Assembly: GCA_958415625.1 (NCBI GenBank)
Contig: CATYZI010000020.1
Coordinates: forward strand, 1-41,512
From: an uncultured Collinsella sp.
GTDB taxonomy: Bacteria > Actinomycetota > Coriobacteriia > Coriobacteriales > Coriobacteriaceae
Length of the DNA: 41,512 bases
Reading direction: 5' to 3'
The notes under the pieces are model-generated. The model searched no databases, had not been told where the DNA came from, and saw only the letters and a program-made list of their open reading frames with translations. The translations under genes and the position numbers were made by a program. Positions 9,855-19,086 of this stretch are shown piece after piece (positions within the stretch are counted from its first letter, which is position 1; each line of letters starts with the position of its first letter).

Positions 9855-12686
9855 CTACTCCCCCAGCAGCGCTTTCTCCGGCGTGATCGGCAGCGAGCGG
9901 ATCTGGTGGCCGGTGGCGTGTGCGACGGCCGAGGCCACGGCGGCGAGCGGCGTATTGATGACGACCTCGCCGATCGACTTGGCGCCAAACGGACCCGTCG
10001 GCTCATAGCTCGGCTCAAAGGCCACGCGAATGCTGCCGATATCCAGGCGCGTGGGCAGCTTGTAGCTCATAAAGTTGCCGGTGCGTAGGCGACCGCGGTC
10101 GTCATGCTCGACGATCTCGTAGAGCGCATGGCCGATACCCTGGGCAATGCCGCCCTCGGCCTGGACGCGCGCGAGCGCCTCGTTGATCACGGTGCCGCAG
10201 TCCACAGCCGCGGCGTAATCCACCACGGTCACCTTGCCGGTGGCCTTGTCGACCTCGACCTCGGCAATGCCAGCCATAAACGGCGGGGGCGAAACAGGCA
10301 GGCAGGCAGAGGCATGCGAGGTCAACGCGTCGCCGCCCTCGATGTTCTTGACGCACAGGTTGGCGAAGTCGCGCAGCGTGAGGTAGCGACCGCGTTCGCG
10401 GGCAGCACGCTCGTCGGACAGGCGCACGTACTGGCCATCGAAGACCACGTCGGCGGCGTCCACGTCCCACATCTGGGCGGCCTTGGCGCAAATCTTCTCG
10501 CGCAGCTCGGTCGCGGCGCTCTTGGCGGCAAGGCCCGTCACGTACGTACCGGAGCTCGCGTACGAGCCGGCGTCGAACGGCGACACATCGGTGTCGACGC
10601 CACGCACCACGATCAGCGAGCTCTCCACGCCCAGCTCCTCGGCGGCAATCTGCGCCAGGATGGTATCGACACCCATGCCGTTATCGGTGGCGCCGGTCGA
10701 AATCGTAATGAAGCCGTCCTCTTCCAGGCGCATGTCGATGCCGGCGATGTCCACGTTGGAGATGCCCGAACCCTGCATGGTGAGCGCGCAGCCCAGGGCG
10801 CGCACGCGGTCGCCAAGGTCAACGGCCAGCGGCTTGTCGCGCCAGCCGATCATGTCCATCGCGCGCAGCAGGCAGCGGTCGAGCGCGCAGGCGTTGAGCT
10901 TCTCGTTGTAATACTGCGGCATGATCTCGCCCTCGCGCACGATGTTCTTGAGGCGCAGGTCGGCGGGGTCCATGTGCAGCATATCGGCGAGCTCGTTGAC
11001 GGCGCTCTCCACGGCAAACTGGCCCTGGGTGGCACCGTAGCCGCGATACGCGCCGCCGCGGTTGGTGTTGGTGTAGACGGCGTCCCACCTAAAGCGGCTC
11101 GCCTTCACATGGTTGTAGATCGGCAGGCTCTTGTGGCCCGAAAGGCCGATCGTCGTGGTGGCATGCTCGCCGTACGCGCCGGCGTTGGACAGCGTATGCA
11201 GGTCGATGGCCGTGATGGTGCCGTCGTTCATGGCGCCCAGCTTAACGGTCATCTGCATCTGGTGGCGCGAGTTGCCCGCGGTGATGGTCTCCTCGCGGGT
11301 ATAGCAGCAGTAGCTCGGACGGCCGGTCTGCTGGGTCACGAACGCCACGAAGATCTCGCAGCAGCCCGTCTGCTTGGAGCCAAAGCCGCCGCCAATGCGC
11401 GGCTTAATGACCTGCACCTGCGACTGCGGAATATCGAGCGACTGTGCGACCATGCGGCGCACATGGAAGGGCACCTGCGTGGAGGTGGTCACCGAGATGC
11501 GGCCGAACGCGTCGGTCGTCGCAAAGGCACGGAAGGTCTCCATGGGCGCGGTCTGCGTGGCCTGGCTGGTGTAGGTGCGCTCAAAGACGATGTCGCTCTG
11601 GGCGAATGCCTCGTCCAGGTCGCCATAATCGCTGGTACCGCTGCAGACCAAGTTACGCGGGACGTCGCCGCCCTGCGGGAACATAAAGGTCACGTCGCCC
11701 TCGGGGTGGACCACGATGTCGTTATCGAGTGCCTGGGTAAAGTCGAGCAACGGCTCGAGCACCTCGTAGTCGACCTTGATGAGCTTGAGCGCCTTGTCGG
11801 CGGCCTCCTCGGTCTCGGCAGCGACAATCGCCACTTCCTCGTTTTGGTAGCGTACCAGGTTCTCAAGGATCAGGCGGTCATACGGCGAGGGCTGCGGATA
11901 GCTCTGGCCGGCAATGGTAAAGCGGCGCTTGGGCACGTCCTCGTAGGTGTAGACGCCCACGACGCCCGGCACCTTTAAGGCGCGCGACGTGTCGATGGAG
12001 CGAATCTTGGCGCGGGCATACGGGCTGCGCTTGAGCTTGACGATGAGCGCGCCGGCGGGCACCAGGTCGCCCGTGTAGACGGGACGGCCCTCGAGCAGGG
12101 CCTTCGAGTCCTTCTTGGGCTGCTTGTGGGTGATCTGTTTGTAGGAGACGCCGTCGGAGCTCGTGTCGTTGACCGGCAGCTCGGGCATCTCAAAGCCCAC
12201 CTGCACGCCGGACTCGTTGAGGAAGCGGACGATGGCGCGCAGCTGGCTCTCGTAGCCGCTGCAGCGGCACAAGTTGCCGGCGAGCTGGCGCGAGAGCTCC
12301 TCGCGCGTGGCGACGAGGCTCGGGTCCTCCTTGGCGGCGCGGGCAAGCGCCAGCACGTTCATGATGAGACCGGGGGCGCAAAAACCGCACTGCTCGGCGC
12401 CTTCGGCAGCCATCGCGCGGGCCAGCGCCTCGGACTCAGCCTTGAGGCCCTCGAGCGTGGTGACGGTGTGACCCTCGACGCGCGCGGCGGGAACCGAGCA
12501 GCTGAGCACCGGGTCGCCATCGAGCCATACCGTGCACAGGCCGCAGTTGGTGGTCTCGCAGGCGCAGCGCACCGACGCGCAGCCCTGCTCGCGCAGCAGC
12601 GCAAACAGCATGGTGTCGGGGGCAATCTGAACCTTGACCTTACGGCCGTTGAGCGTAAAGGAAAGATCGATGAGTTTGGCAGCCAT
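9855..12686 (-). CDS. Molybdenum hydroxylase large subunit with fused [2Fe-2S] domain (xanthine dehydrogenase family)
   Basis: This 943-residue protein fuses two parts that are often separate. Residues 1-165 form the [2Fe-2S] subunit: Cys43, Cys48, Cys51 and Cys63 hold the plant-ferredoxin-like cluster, and the second cluster is ligated by CGFC (about 99-102) and CRC (about 131-133). From about residue 190 onward is the molybdopterin-binding subunit, with the glycine-rich IGGGFGSKQ, the arginine-containing GAYRGYGATQGQ and, near the C-terminus, GPFGAKSIGE, which carries the catalytic glutamate. The family hydroxylates purines or aldehydes using a molybdenum-pterin cofactor. This domain order also occurs in selenium-dependent xanthine dehydrogenases, and the surrounding selenium genes make that possible, but substrate and selenium dependence are inference. 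Its start overlaps the stop of the FAD subunit gene (TAATG). Confidence 0.88.
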   Translation of the reverse strand: MAAKLIDLSFTLNGRKVKVQIAPDTMLFALLREQGCASVRCACETTNCGLCTVWLDGDPVLSCSVPAARVEGHTVTTLEGLKAESEALARAMAAEGAEQCGFCAPGLIMNVLALARAAKEDPSLVATREELSRQLAGNLCRCSGYESQLRAIVRFLNESGVQVGFEMPELPVNDTSSDGVSYKQITHKQPKKDSKALLEGRPVYTGDLVPAGALIVKLKRSPYARAKIRSIDTSRALKVPGVVGVYTYEDVPKRRFTIAGQSYPQPSPYDRLILENLVRYQNEEVAIVAAETEEAADKALKLIKVDYEVLEPLLDFTQALDNDIVVHPEGDVTFMFPQGGDVPRNLVCSGTSDYGDLDEAFAQSDIVFERTYTSQATQTAPMETFRAFATTDAFGRISVTTSTQVPFHVRRMVAQSLDIPQSQVQVIKPRIGGGFGSKQTGCCEIFVAFVTQQTGRPSYCCYTREETITAGNSRHQMQMTVKLGAMNDGTITAIDLHTLSNAGAYGEHATTTIGLSGHKSLPIYNHVKASRFRWDAVYTNTNRGGAYRGYGATQGQFAVESAVNELADMLHMDPADLRLKNIVREGEIMPQYYNEKLNACALDRCLLRAMDMIGWRDKPLAVDLGDRVRALGCALTMQGSGISNVDIAGIDMRLEEDGFITISTGATDNGMGVDTILAQIAAEELGVESSLIVVRGVDTDVSPFDAGSYASSGTYVTGLAAKSAATELREKICAKAAQMWDVDAADVVFDGQYVRLSDERAARERGRYLTLRDFANLCVKNIEGGDALTSHASACLPVSPPPFMAGIAEVEVDKATGKVTVVDYAAAVDCGTVINEALARVQAEGGIAQGIGHALYEIVEHDDRGRLRTGNFMSYKLPTRLDIGSIRVAFEPSYEPTGPFGAKSIGEVVINTPLAAVASAVAHATGHQIRSLPITPEKALLGE

Positions 12687-13600
12687 TAGCGCACCTCGCT
12701 AGAATCGACGCCGGGCACGCGGCGGCAGGAATACTCGTCCGTGGCAAACTTAGGAATCTGCACGGTCTCGAGCTCGCGGGCAAGCGCGGCCGAAAGCTCG
12801 ATACCGGCGGCGCGGCGCACGGCCTGGACGGCAAGCGGAGCCGAGACGCGGCGACGGTAGTCAGCCGAGCCCCATAGGTTGGTGCCGTAGCTCAGCGCGC
12901 GCACGGATGCGGCCAGGGCGCGAAGCTCGTCCTCGGAAGGCTGCTCGCTCGTAAGGCCGCATGCCTCGCCCTGCAGCAGGGTTGCGCGCAGCGGACGGGC
13001 GCCCACGGTGACGTGCCAGGAGTTATCCCACCAGGCGGCGGTGACGTTGAGCGAGGGGAAGTCGGTCGCGGCCTTGCGTACGGCCTCGTAGCTCGCGCGA
13101 TAGTCGTGCTTGACGACCACCACGTGCTCGATAACGTCGCGCACGTAGCCCATACGCACGAACTCAGCGAGCGGCACGCGGCCGGCACCCGTCAGCTCAA
13201 CATAGGAATCGAGCGCCAAGAAGGCCGAGAGAACATCCGAGAAACCGAAGCGGCCGTAGATGCTGCCGCCCACCGTGGCGGTGTTGCGCAGCTGCACACC
13301 CACGATGTCGTGGACGGCGAACTCGAAGACATTGTTGACAAGCGCGTTGAGCCCGGCATGACGCTCGAGCTGGCGTAGGGTGCACATGGCACCGATGCGA
13401 AACTCGGTCTCGGTCTCCTCGATCTGATCGAGTCCACAGGCCGAAAGGTCAATCGCCGTCGCCACGCGACGCGAACCCAGGCGCATCCAGATGCCGCCGC
13501 CCACAATCTTGTTGTTGCGGTTCTTCTGTAAGAGCTCATAGGCTTCGGCCGAGTTTCCAACACGGACGTAGGTACCGAACTTGAGCACGTTCTCCCCCAT
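12686..13600 (-). CDS. Molybdenum hydroxylase FAD-binding subunit
   Basis: This 304-residue protein belongs to the FAD-binding subunit family of xanthine and CO dehydrogenases. The FAD-binding segments are IVGGGIWMRL near residue 35 and the loop TVGGSIYGRF, matching the family pattern (A/T)xGGSxxxx. It passes electrons from the iron-sulfur clusters of its partner to an acceptor such as NAD. A C-terminal CO_deh_flav_C-like region (SYGTNLWGSADYRRRVSAPLAVQAVRRA) is clear. The ATG at 13600 is used here; a GTG four codons later preceded by GGGGGAG is an alternative. It overlaps the next gene by one base and is therefore translationally coupled to it. Confidence 0.88.
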   Translation of the reverse strand: MGENVLKFGTYVRVGNSAEAYELLQKNRNNKIVGGGIWMRLGSRRVATAIDLSACGLDQIEETETEFRIGAMCTLRQLERHAGLNALVNNVFEFAVHDIVGVQLRNTATVGGSIYGRFGFSDVLSAFLALDSYVELTGAGRVPLAEFVRMGYVRDVIEHVVVVKHDYRASYEAVRKAATDFPSLNVTAAWWDNSWHVTVGARPLRATLLQGEACGLTSEQPSEDELRALAASVRALSYGTNLWGSADYRRRVSAPLAVQAVRRAAGIELSAALARELETVQIPKFATDEYSCRRVPGVDSSEVR

Positions 13601-13663
13601 CTCTTCACTTGTCCAGTACCTCTAAGTGTACCAAACGAGAGCGCACGGCCCTCGCCACCATAG

Positions 13664-13694
13664 AAAAAGGCTCCCAGCCAGATAGTTGGGAGCC
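13664..13694 (-). terminator. Terminator of gdhA
   Basis: An 8-bp stem (GGCTCCCA at 13669-13676 with 13687-13694) is followed by five T residues on the minus strand, 26 bases past the gdhA stop codon. Confidence 0.85.
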
Positions 13695-13720
13695 TCATTA
13701 CATGCTATGTCAGGCAGGGT

Positions 13721-15076
13721 TTAGCAGACGCCCTGGGCGAGCATGGCGTCGGCGACCTTCAGGAAGCCGGCGATGTTGGCACCCATGACGAAGTTGCCCT
13801 CCTCGCCGTACTCCTTGGCGGTGTCGTCCACGTTGTGGAACATGCCGCGCATGAGCTGCTCGAGCTTGCCGTCGACCTCCTCGAAGGTCCAGGACAGATG
13901 CTCGGCGTTCTGGCTCATCTCGAGGCCGGACACGAGTACGCCACCGGCGTTGGCAGCCTTACCGGGCATAAAGGCGACGCCGTTCTCCTGGAAGTAGGTC
14001 GTGGCCTCGATGGTCGTGGGCATGTTCGCGCCCTCGCCGACCACCTTGCAGCCGTTGGCGACGAGCGCCTGGGCGTCCTCGAGCAGCAGGGTGTTCTCGC
14101 GAGCGCAGGGCAGCGCGATGTCGCAGGGCAGCTGCCACACGCCGCGGCCGTCGCCCTCGTGCCACACGGCATTGGGCTTCTCGTCGACGTACATAGCGAG
14201 CGTGACGCCCTTGTCGTGGCCAGAGCGCTTCTGGTTGTAGACGTGCTCGAGTACGGTGTAGTCAATGCCGTCGGGATCCTCGACCCAGCCGTGGGTGTCG
14301 GAGCAGGCCAGCACCTTGCCGCCGAGCTGGGCGACCTTCTGGACAGCGTAGATGGCGACGTTACCGGAGCCGTGAACGACGACGTTCTTGCCCTCGAAGG
14401 AATCGCCGCGGCTCTTGAGGTACTCGTCCACAAAATAGACCAGGCCGTAGCCGGTGGCCTCGGTACGGGCGAGCGAGCCGCCAAAGGAGAGGCCCTTGCC
14501 GGTGAGGACGCCGGTCCACTCGTTGGTCAGACGCTTGTACTGACCGAACATGTAGGCAACCTCGCGGCCGCCAACGCCCAGGTCGCCGGCGGGAACGTCG
14601 GTGTTGGGGCCGATGTGGCGATAGAGCTCGGTCATGAAGGACTGGCAGAAGTGCATGATCTCGTTGTTGGACTTGCCCTTGGGGTCAAAGTCGGAGCCGC
14701 CCTTGCCGCCGCCCATGGGAAGGGTGGTCAGGCTGTTCTTGAGGATCTGCTCCAGGCCCAGGAACTTGAGCATACCCAGGGTGACCGTCGGGTTAAAGCG
14801 CAGGCCGCCCTTGTAGGGTCCGATGGCAGAGTTGAACTCGACGCGGTAGCCACGGTTGACCTGGACCTTGCCCTGGTCGTCGACCCAGGGGACACGGAAC
14901 ATAACGATGCGCTCGGGCTCGACGAGGCGCTCAAGCAGGGCGGCCTCCTCGTACTCGGGGTGGGCGTCGAGCGCCGGCTGGATAGTGCCGAGGATCTCGG
15001 TCGCGGCCTGGATGAACTCAGGCTGCTCGGGATAGCGGGCCTTGAGCTCGTCGAGAACTTTCTGCGTGTAGCTCAT
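13721..15076 (-). CDS. gdhA: Glutamate dehydrogenase (hexameric, probably NADP-dependent)
   Basis: This 451-residue enzyme interconverts 2-oxoglutarate plus ammonia and glutamate; the bacterial hexameric GdhA type usually works in ammonia assimilation. The substrate-binding lysines lie in YKGGLRF and PMGGGKGGSDFDPKG. The dinucleotide-binding fold is marked by VVHGSGNVAIYAV. Length and the MSYTQKVLDELKAR N-terminus match the family. The ATG at 15076 is chosen because GGAGGAAGC immediately precedes it; the longer frame adds 16 unmatched residues. It is transcribed alone: tRNA-Sec lies upstream in the same direction, separated by a REP-like hairpin and about 210 bases, and a strong terminator follows. 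Confidence 0.96.
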   Translation of the reverse strand: MSYTQKVLDELKARYPEQPEFIQAATEILGTIQPALDAHPEYEEAALLERLVEPERIVMFRVPWVDDQGKVQVNRGYRVEFNSAIGPYKGGLRFNPTVTLGMLKFLGLEQILKNSLTTLPMGGGKGGSDFDPKGKSNNEIMHFCQSFMTELYRHIGPNTDVPAGDLGVGGREVAYMFGQYKRLTNEWTGVLTGKGLSFGGSLARTEATGYGLVYFVDEYLKSRGDSFEGKNVVVHGSGNVAIYAVQKVAQLGGKVLACSDTHGWVEDPDGIDYTVLEHVYNQKRSGHDKGVTLAMYVDEKPNAVWHEGDGRGVWQLPCDIALPCARENTLLLEDAQALVANGCKVVGEGANMPTTIEATTYFQENGVAFMPGKAANAGGVLVSGLEMSQNAEHLSWTFEEVDGKLEQLMRGMFHNVDDTAKEYGEEGNFVMGANIAGFLKVADAMLAQGVC

Positions 15077-15287
15077 GCTTCCTCCAATTGATGGAAAAGA
15101 AAGGTGTCGTTCGCGGCGCCCCATGCGCCGTGAGCTTTATCGAGTATGGATAATATCGCACTGTTGCAGCAAAGTTACGCATAAGCCGACGAGCGGATGT
15201 TTCGTTTTGATTACGATGCAGGTAGATAGCTTTTTGACCGCCTGACGAGCAAATCGCGTGTTTCGAAGCTGTTTCCCGCACGTTTCG

Positions 15288-15326
15288 AAACCACCACAAA
15301 GGGGACAGGCACCTTTGTGGTGGTTT
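15288..15326. repeat. GGGACAG-type REP-like hairpin (copy 2), downstream of tRNA-Sec
   Basis: A perfect 15-bp inverted repeat (15288-15302, AAACCACCACAAAGG, with 15312-15326) has a 9-base GGACAGGCA loop. It begins 14 bases beyond the 3' end of tRNA-Sec and may stop or process the selAB-selC transcript. The remaining 211 bases up to gdhA (15077-15287) hold no gene; a TATTAT -10-like box for gdhA is seen on the minus strand near 15150, with no convincing -35. Confidence 0.75.
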
Positions 15327-15339
15327 TGGCGAGATGCGT

Positions 15340-15436
15340 TGGCGGGAACGGATGTGAATCGAACACATCCAAGACGTTTTGCACGCCTCACAACGGTTTT
15401 GAAGACCGCGGGGCCCACCGGAGCCCATCCGCTCCC
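15340..15436 (-). tRNA. selC: tRNA-Sec (anticodon UCA)
   Basis: A 97-base selenocysteine tRNA with encoded CCA (plus-strand TGG at 15340-15342). The acceptor stem is the diagnostic 8 bp (GGGAGCGG with CCGTTCCC, one G-T pair) with discriminator G. The anticodon arm CGGTC-TTCAAAA-CCG gives anticodon TCA, which reads UGA. A long variable arm and a T-arm with GTTCGATTC follow. It lies 62 bases downstream of selB on the same strand, completing a selA-selB-selC unit; co-transcription is inferred from spacing. Confidence 0.97.
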
Positions 15437-15498
15437 AAACGTGGCGGTATTTTACCAAACCCAACAGACCACAACCGAAAAGAGCGATGCGGAAACCG

Positions 15499-17463
15499 CT
15501 AACGCAGCGATCTCAGACCGCCGGACTCCTTGTCGAGTACTGTAAAGCGCACGGCATCCAGGTGCTCCAAGATGCTAATGGTTCGTTTGCGCGACACGCC
15601 CAGGGCTTCGCGCAGCACACTCGTGGTGGCGGCGCCGCCAGCAGCCTCGATAGCCGTCGCAACAACCTCACGCGCATGGGCCTCGGCAGCGGCGGACAAG
15701 GCAACGTCGCGCTCGACCTTAACGATCGAGTGGTTGAGCGAAAGCTCGCGCAGTGCACGCGTCATGGTGTCGCGATCGAGCTGCAACTGTTCGCTCACCT
15801 CGGGAAGCGTCGGCGCATTAAGACCGGCCTCATCCAGCAGGGCCACGATACGCTGGCCAGCCTCGCGCACCACGCGTATCGCCGCGGCGGCGGAATGCGG
15901 GTCGAACACCTCGGCACCGTCGACGGCGCACACGCCACGTGCAGAGCCCTCGGCAATAAGTGCCATCGCGACATCGTTACCGGCGCCCGGCCAAGCCGCG
16001 TGCGCGACCGCACCGGACGTAAAGCCGATCTCCTTGGGAGCCGCCGCGTGCATGGAGGACAAGGCCGCAGCCAGCACATCCATTGCAGCATCGAGAGCCG
16101 AGGCATCTGCGTAGAGCACCGCACCGCCCGCAGCAAGCTCGCACACGGCAGCCTGGTCCACAAGCCCACGCAAAACGATCTCGACCTCGCCGGTAACAAG
16201 ATCGAGCGCTGCGGCAACACCGGCAGCAGCAACAGGCAGCGTTTGCAGCGCCAGCCACGCGTGTACGCCGTCCGCGACATCTCCGGACTCAAGCGCCGCA
16301 TACAACGCGCGCTCCCCCGCCGACAGGACCCGCGCGCGGCGACAGCGCGATAGCAGGACGCGTCCGCCGCCAAGCAGCGAAATCGGCGAATACGACAGAA
16401 TGACGGCATGATCGCCGGCGCGCAACGGCAGCGGCCGTTCCAGGCGCACCTGCACCACACGCGTCTCGCCGACCGCAATAGGCGGCTCGTCGTCTAAAAG
16501 CATAATGCGGCCGAGCACCTCAGCCGTGCCCGCCATAACGTGCACGCGTGTACCCGAAGCAAGAACGCCGGCTCGCACGCCATCGCGCCCCACATATGTC
16601 AGTTGCATCAAAAAGCGCAGCGTCTGGCCCACGCGACCCTCGACGCCGAGCATCTCGCCGCGCTTGAGGCCCGCCACGCCATCGCCCACCAGGTTCAGGG
16701 CGACGCGCTGGCCGGGAACCGCGCACTGGGTATCCCCGTGAACCTGCACCCCGCGCACGCGACAGCGCGATTGCGACGGCAGCGCAACGAGCTCATCGCC
16801 AACCGAAACGGGACCGTCGTGCAGCGTACCCGTCACGACGGTTCCGGTGCCGCGGATGCTAAAGCAACGGTCGATGGGAAGACGGGGCGCGGCGCCCGAG
16901 CCAGCGGTCGCCTCCAGATGCTCCGACCAGCACGAACAAACCGTGTTATCGAGCGTCGTAAGCAGCTCGTCCAGGCCCTCGCCCGTCTTGGAGGACACCG
17001 GCACTATAGAGGCACCCGCAAACACGGTCCCGTCCAGAAACGCCTCGACATCGAGCTCCGCCAGCGCGGCAATCTCGTGGTCGGCCAAATCGCGCATCGT
17101 GAGTGCGACGACCATGCGCGTCACACCCAACAGCTCCAGAACCCGAACGTGCTCGCGGGTCTGCGGCATCACGCCCTCAACGGCCGAAACCGCCAGCAAC
17201 GCAACGTCCACGCCGGTGGCGCCCTGCACCATGGCGCGCAGATAGTGCGCATGCCCGGGTACGTCGACCAAGCCGACAAGCTTGCCGCTGGGAAGCTCGA
17301 GCTCGCCAAAGCCGAGCTCAGTGGTCATGCCTCGGCGCCGTTCGACCTCCAGACGGTCGGGATTTTTGCCGGTCAGCGCCTCGATAAGGGCCGACTTTCC
17401 GTGGTCGACGTGTCCTGCCGTTCCGACGATAACGGGACATTCGACAAGCTCGCGCGCGGTCAT
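15499..17463 (-). CDS. selB: Selenocysteine-specific elongation factor SelB
   Basis: This 654-residue GTPase delivers selenocysteyl-tRNA-Sec to ribosomes at UGA codons followed by a SECIS hairpin. The P loop is GTAGHVDHGKSALIEAL near residue 12; switch motifs DVPGHAHYLRAM and the elongation-factor-like beta-barrel domains II and III follow. The C-terminal 250 or so residues form the winged-helix repeats that bind the SECIS RNA. The ATG at 17463 overlaps the selA stop (ATGA), which supports it over the longer frame that adds 15 cysteine-rich residues. tRNA-Sec follows 62 bases downstream. The predicted target in this window is the UGA codon of selD. Confidence 0.95.
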   Translation of the reverse strand: MTARELVECPVIVGTAGHVDHGKSALIEALTGKNPDRLEVERRRGMTTELGFGELELPSGKLVGLVDVPGHAHYLRAMVQGATGVDVALLAVSAVEGVMPQTREHVRVLELLGVTRMVVALTMRDLADHEIAALAELDVEAFLDGTVFAGASIVPVSSKTGEGLDELLTTLDNTVCSCWSEHLEATAGSGAAPRLPIDRCFSIRGTGTVVTGTLHDGPVSVGDELVALPSQSRCRVRGVQVHGDTQCAVPGQRVALNLVGDGVAGLKRGEMLGVEGRVGQTLRFLMQLTYVGRDGVRAGVLASGTRVHVMAGTAEVLGRIMLLDDEPPIAVGETRVVQVRLERPLPLRAGDHAVILSYSPISLLGGGRVLLSRCRRARVLSAGERALYAALESGDVADGVHAWLALQTLPVAAAGVAAALDLVTGEVEIVLRGLVDQAAVCELAAGGAVLYADASALDAAMDVLAAALSSMHAAAPKEIGFTSGAVAHAAWPGAGNDVAMALIAEGSARGVCAVDGAEVFDPHSAAAAIRVVREAGQRIVALLDEAGLNAPTLPEVSEQLQLDRDTMTRALRELSLNHSIVKVERDVALSAAAEAHAREVVATAIEAAGGAATTSVLREALGVSRKRTISILEHLDAVRFTVLDKESGGLRSLR

Positions 17464-18917
17464 CGACGCAAACCTGCCCGCACGGCATCCGCCAACGCAG
17501 ACGCACACAGGTCAAGGTCGGTGTCGCGCAAAAGCGTGCGAACGTCAAAAAGCACCTGGTCGTGCCGCACGCGCGTCACAACCGGCGTATCGGGCTCCTG
17601 TACCATAGCGCGCTTTAGGCCATCGGCGGATAGACGCCCATCGACGGGACAGACGGCAACGCAAAAAGTTGGGAGCTCGACGGTCGGCAGCGAACCGCCG
17701 CCCGGAGCAGACACGCCCTCGACAACCTGCAGCTCCACCGCCTCCTCACACTGAGACTCGCGAAGCTTGCGCAGCATGCGGTCATGCAGGCGCTTGGCCT
17801 GACGCTCGAGCGGAGCCGGCGCGCCGGAAAGCATGTTGAGCACCGGGATCTCCCGCTGTGCCGTATCGGGACCGGTCACATACAAGCGCAAAGTGGCCTC
17901 GAGCGCCGCGAGTGTGAGCTTGCCGGGACGAAGCGCGCGCATGAGCGGATGCGAAGCGCAGACGGCGATTACTTGGGCGCTACCGAGAATAATGCCCGCC
18001 TGCGAGGCGCCGAGCAGCTTGTCGCCCGAGCACGAGACGACGTCAACGCCGGCGCAAAGCGAAGCGGATGTTGGCTGCTCCCCCGCATCGGCGAGCACCC
18101 CGTCTGCAAGCAACGCGCCCGAGCCCTGGTCCTCGTACAGCAACAGCCCGTGCTCATGCGCCAGCACGGAAAGATCCGCCACCGAAACCTCCTCGTGGAA
18201 GCCTTCGATACGGTAGTTGGAAGGATGAACTTTCAGGATCATCGCCGTGTTGGGCGTAATGGCGCTTCGGTAATCATCCAGATGCGTGCGGTTAGTAGAA
18301 CCCACCTCGACAAGTTTGGCACCCGAAGCCGCCATGATGTCGGGGATGCGGAAGCTGCCGCCCACCTCGACAAGCTCGCCACGGCTCACGATGACCTCTT
18401 TGCCGCACGCATGCGCGGCAAGCACCAGCAGCACCGCCGCGGCGTTGTTGTTGACAACCAGGGCGTCCTGCGCCCCCGTGAGCGTGCGCAGCAGACGCGC
18501 GGCATGCTCTTTGCGACCCCCACGGGCACAGGTCGCGACGTCATACTCAAGCGTGCTGTAGCCGCGGGCGACATCGGTCACCGCCTGCACCGCTGCGGGA
18601 GCGAGCGGGGCACGACCCAGATTGGTGTGAATCACAACGCCCGTCGCGTTGACAGCAGGGCGCAGGGTCGGCAGCGACAGTCGGTGGCACCGCCGCTCGA
18701 TGGCCAAGGCAAGCTCGCGCTTGTTCCTAGCAGGAGCGCCAGAGCGAATCGCCGCGCGCTCGGCATCGAGCTCGGCGTCGATCGCCTCGCGCGCAATCGT
18801 GTCGCCCGCATCGCCGGCAGCCTTCATGACCGGCCACTCGACCAGCAGCTCGTGAACGGCGGGAATGGAGCGCAGGCGGTCGCGCACCTCGGCAGGCATG
18901 GATTCGCAGTCGCTCAT
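17460..18917 (-). CDS. selA: L-seryl-tRNA(Sec) selenium transferase SelA
   Basis: This 485-residue PLP enzyme converts seryl-tRNA-Sec into selenocysteyl-tRNA-Sec using selenophosphate. The PLP-binding lysine is Lys300 in CSGDKLLGASQAG. Other family segments are NATGVVIHTNLGRAPL near residue 85 and VEVGSTNRTHLDDY. Length is close to the 463 residues of E. coli SelA. The ATG at 18917 (MSDCESMPAEV) is preferred because AAAGG lies 6 bases before it; the longer frame starts in the intergenic repeat. The stop overlaps the selB start. SelA presence means the bacterial one-step route to Sec is used. Confidence 0.96.
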   Translation of the reverse strand: MSDCESMPAEVRDRLRSIPAVHELLVEWPVMKAAGDAGDTIAREAIDAELDAERAAIRSGAPARNKRELALAIERRCHRLSLPTLRPAVNATGVVIHTNLGRAPLAPAAVQAVTDVARGYSTLEYDVATCARGGRKEHAARLLRTLTGAQDALVVNNNAAAVLLVLAAHACGKEVIVSRGELVEVGGSFRIPDIMAASGAKLVEVGSTNRTHLDDYRSAITPNTAMILKVHPSNYRIEGFHEEVSVADLSVLAHEHGLLLYEDQGSGALLADGVLADAGEQPTSASLCAGVDVVSCSGDKLLGASQAGIILGSAQVIAVCASHPLMRALRPGKLTLAALEATLRLYVTGPDTAQREIPVLNMLSGAPAPLERQAKRLHDRMLRKLRESQCEEAVELQVVEGVSAPGGGSLPTVELPTFCVAVCPVDGRLSADGLKRAMVQEPDTPVVTRVRHDQVLFDVRTLLRDTDLDLCASALADAVRAGLRR

Positions 18918-18994
18918 GGAAAGCCTTTCGACATATTCAATAAAAAGCAGGTCCCCCTTGGTCGTCATCGGCCAAAAAGTGGCGACGCGCATAC

Positions 18995-19079
18995 AAAAGG
19001 GACAGGTCCATTATGGCAGCTCGCGACAAGACGGCGCAGCGCCTCGTCCAAAACCTGCCAAAATAAACCTGTCCCTTTT
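18995..19079. repeat. GGGACAG-type nested inverted repeat (copy 3), between selA and the formate channel
   Basis: Arms of 25 bases (18995-19019 with 19055-19079) pair at 22 positions; both outer ends carry AAAAGGGACAGGT or its complement. The 35-base spacer contains a perfect GGCGC-A-GCGCC hairpin at 19033-19043. The minus-strand T-rich end next to the formate channel stop could terminate that gene. The arrangement of two REP-like ends facing each other resembles a REPIN. Confidence 0.75.
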
Positions 19080-19086
19080 TGATCGG

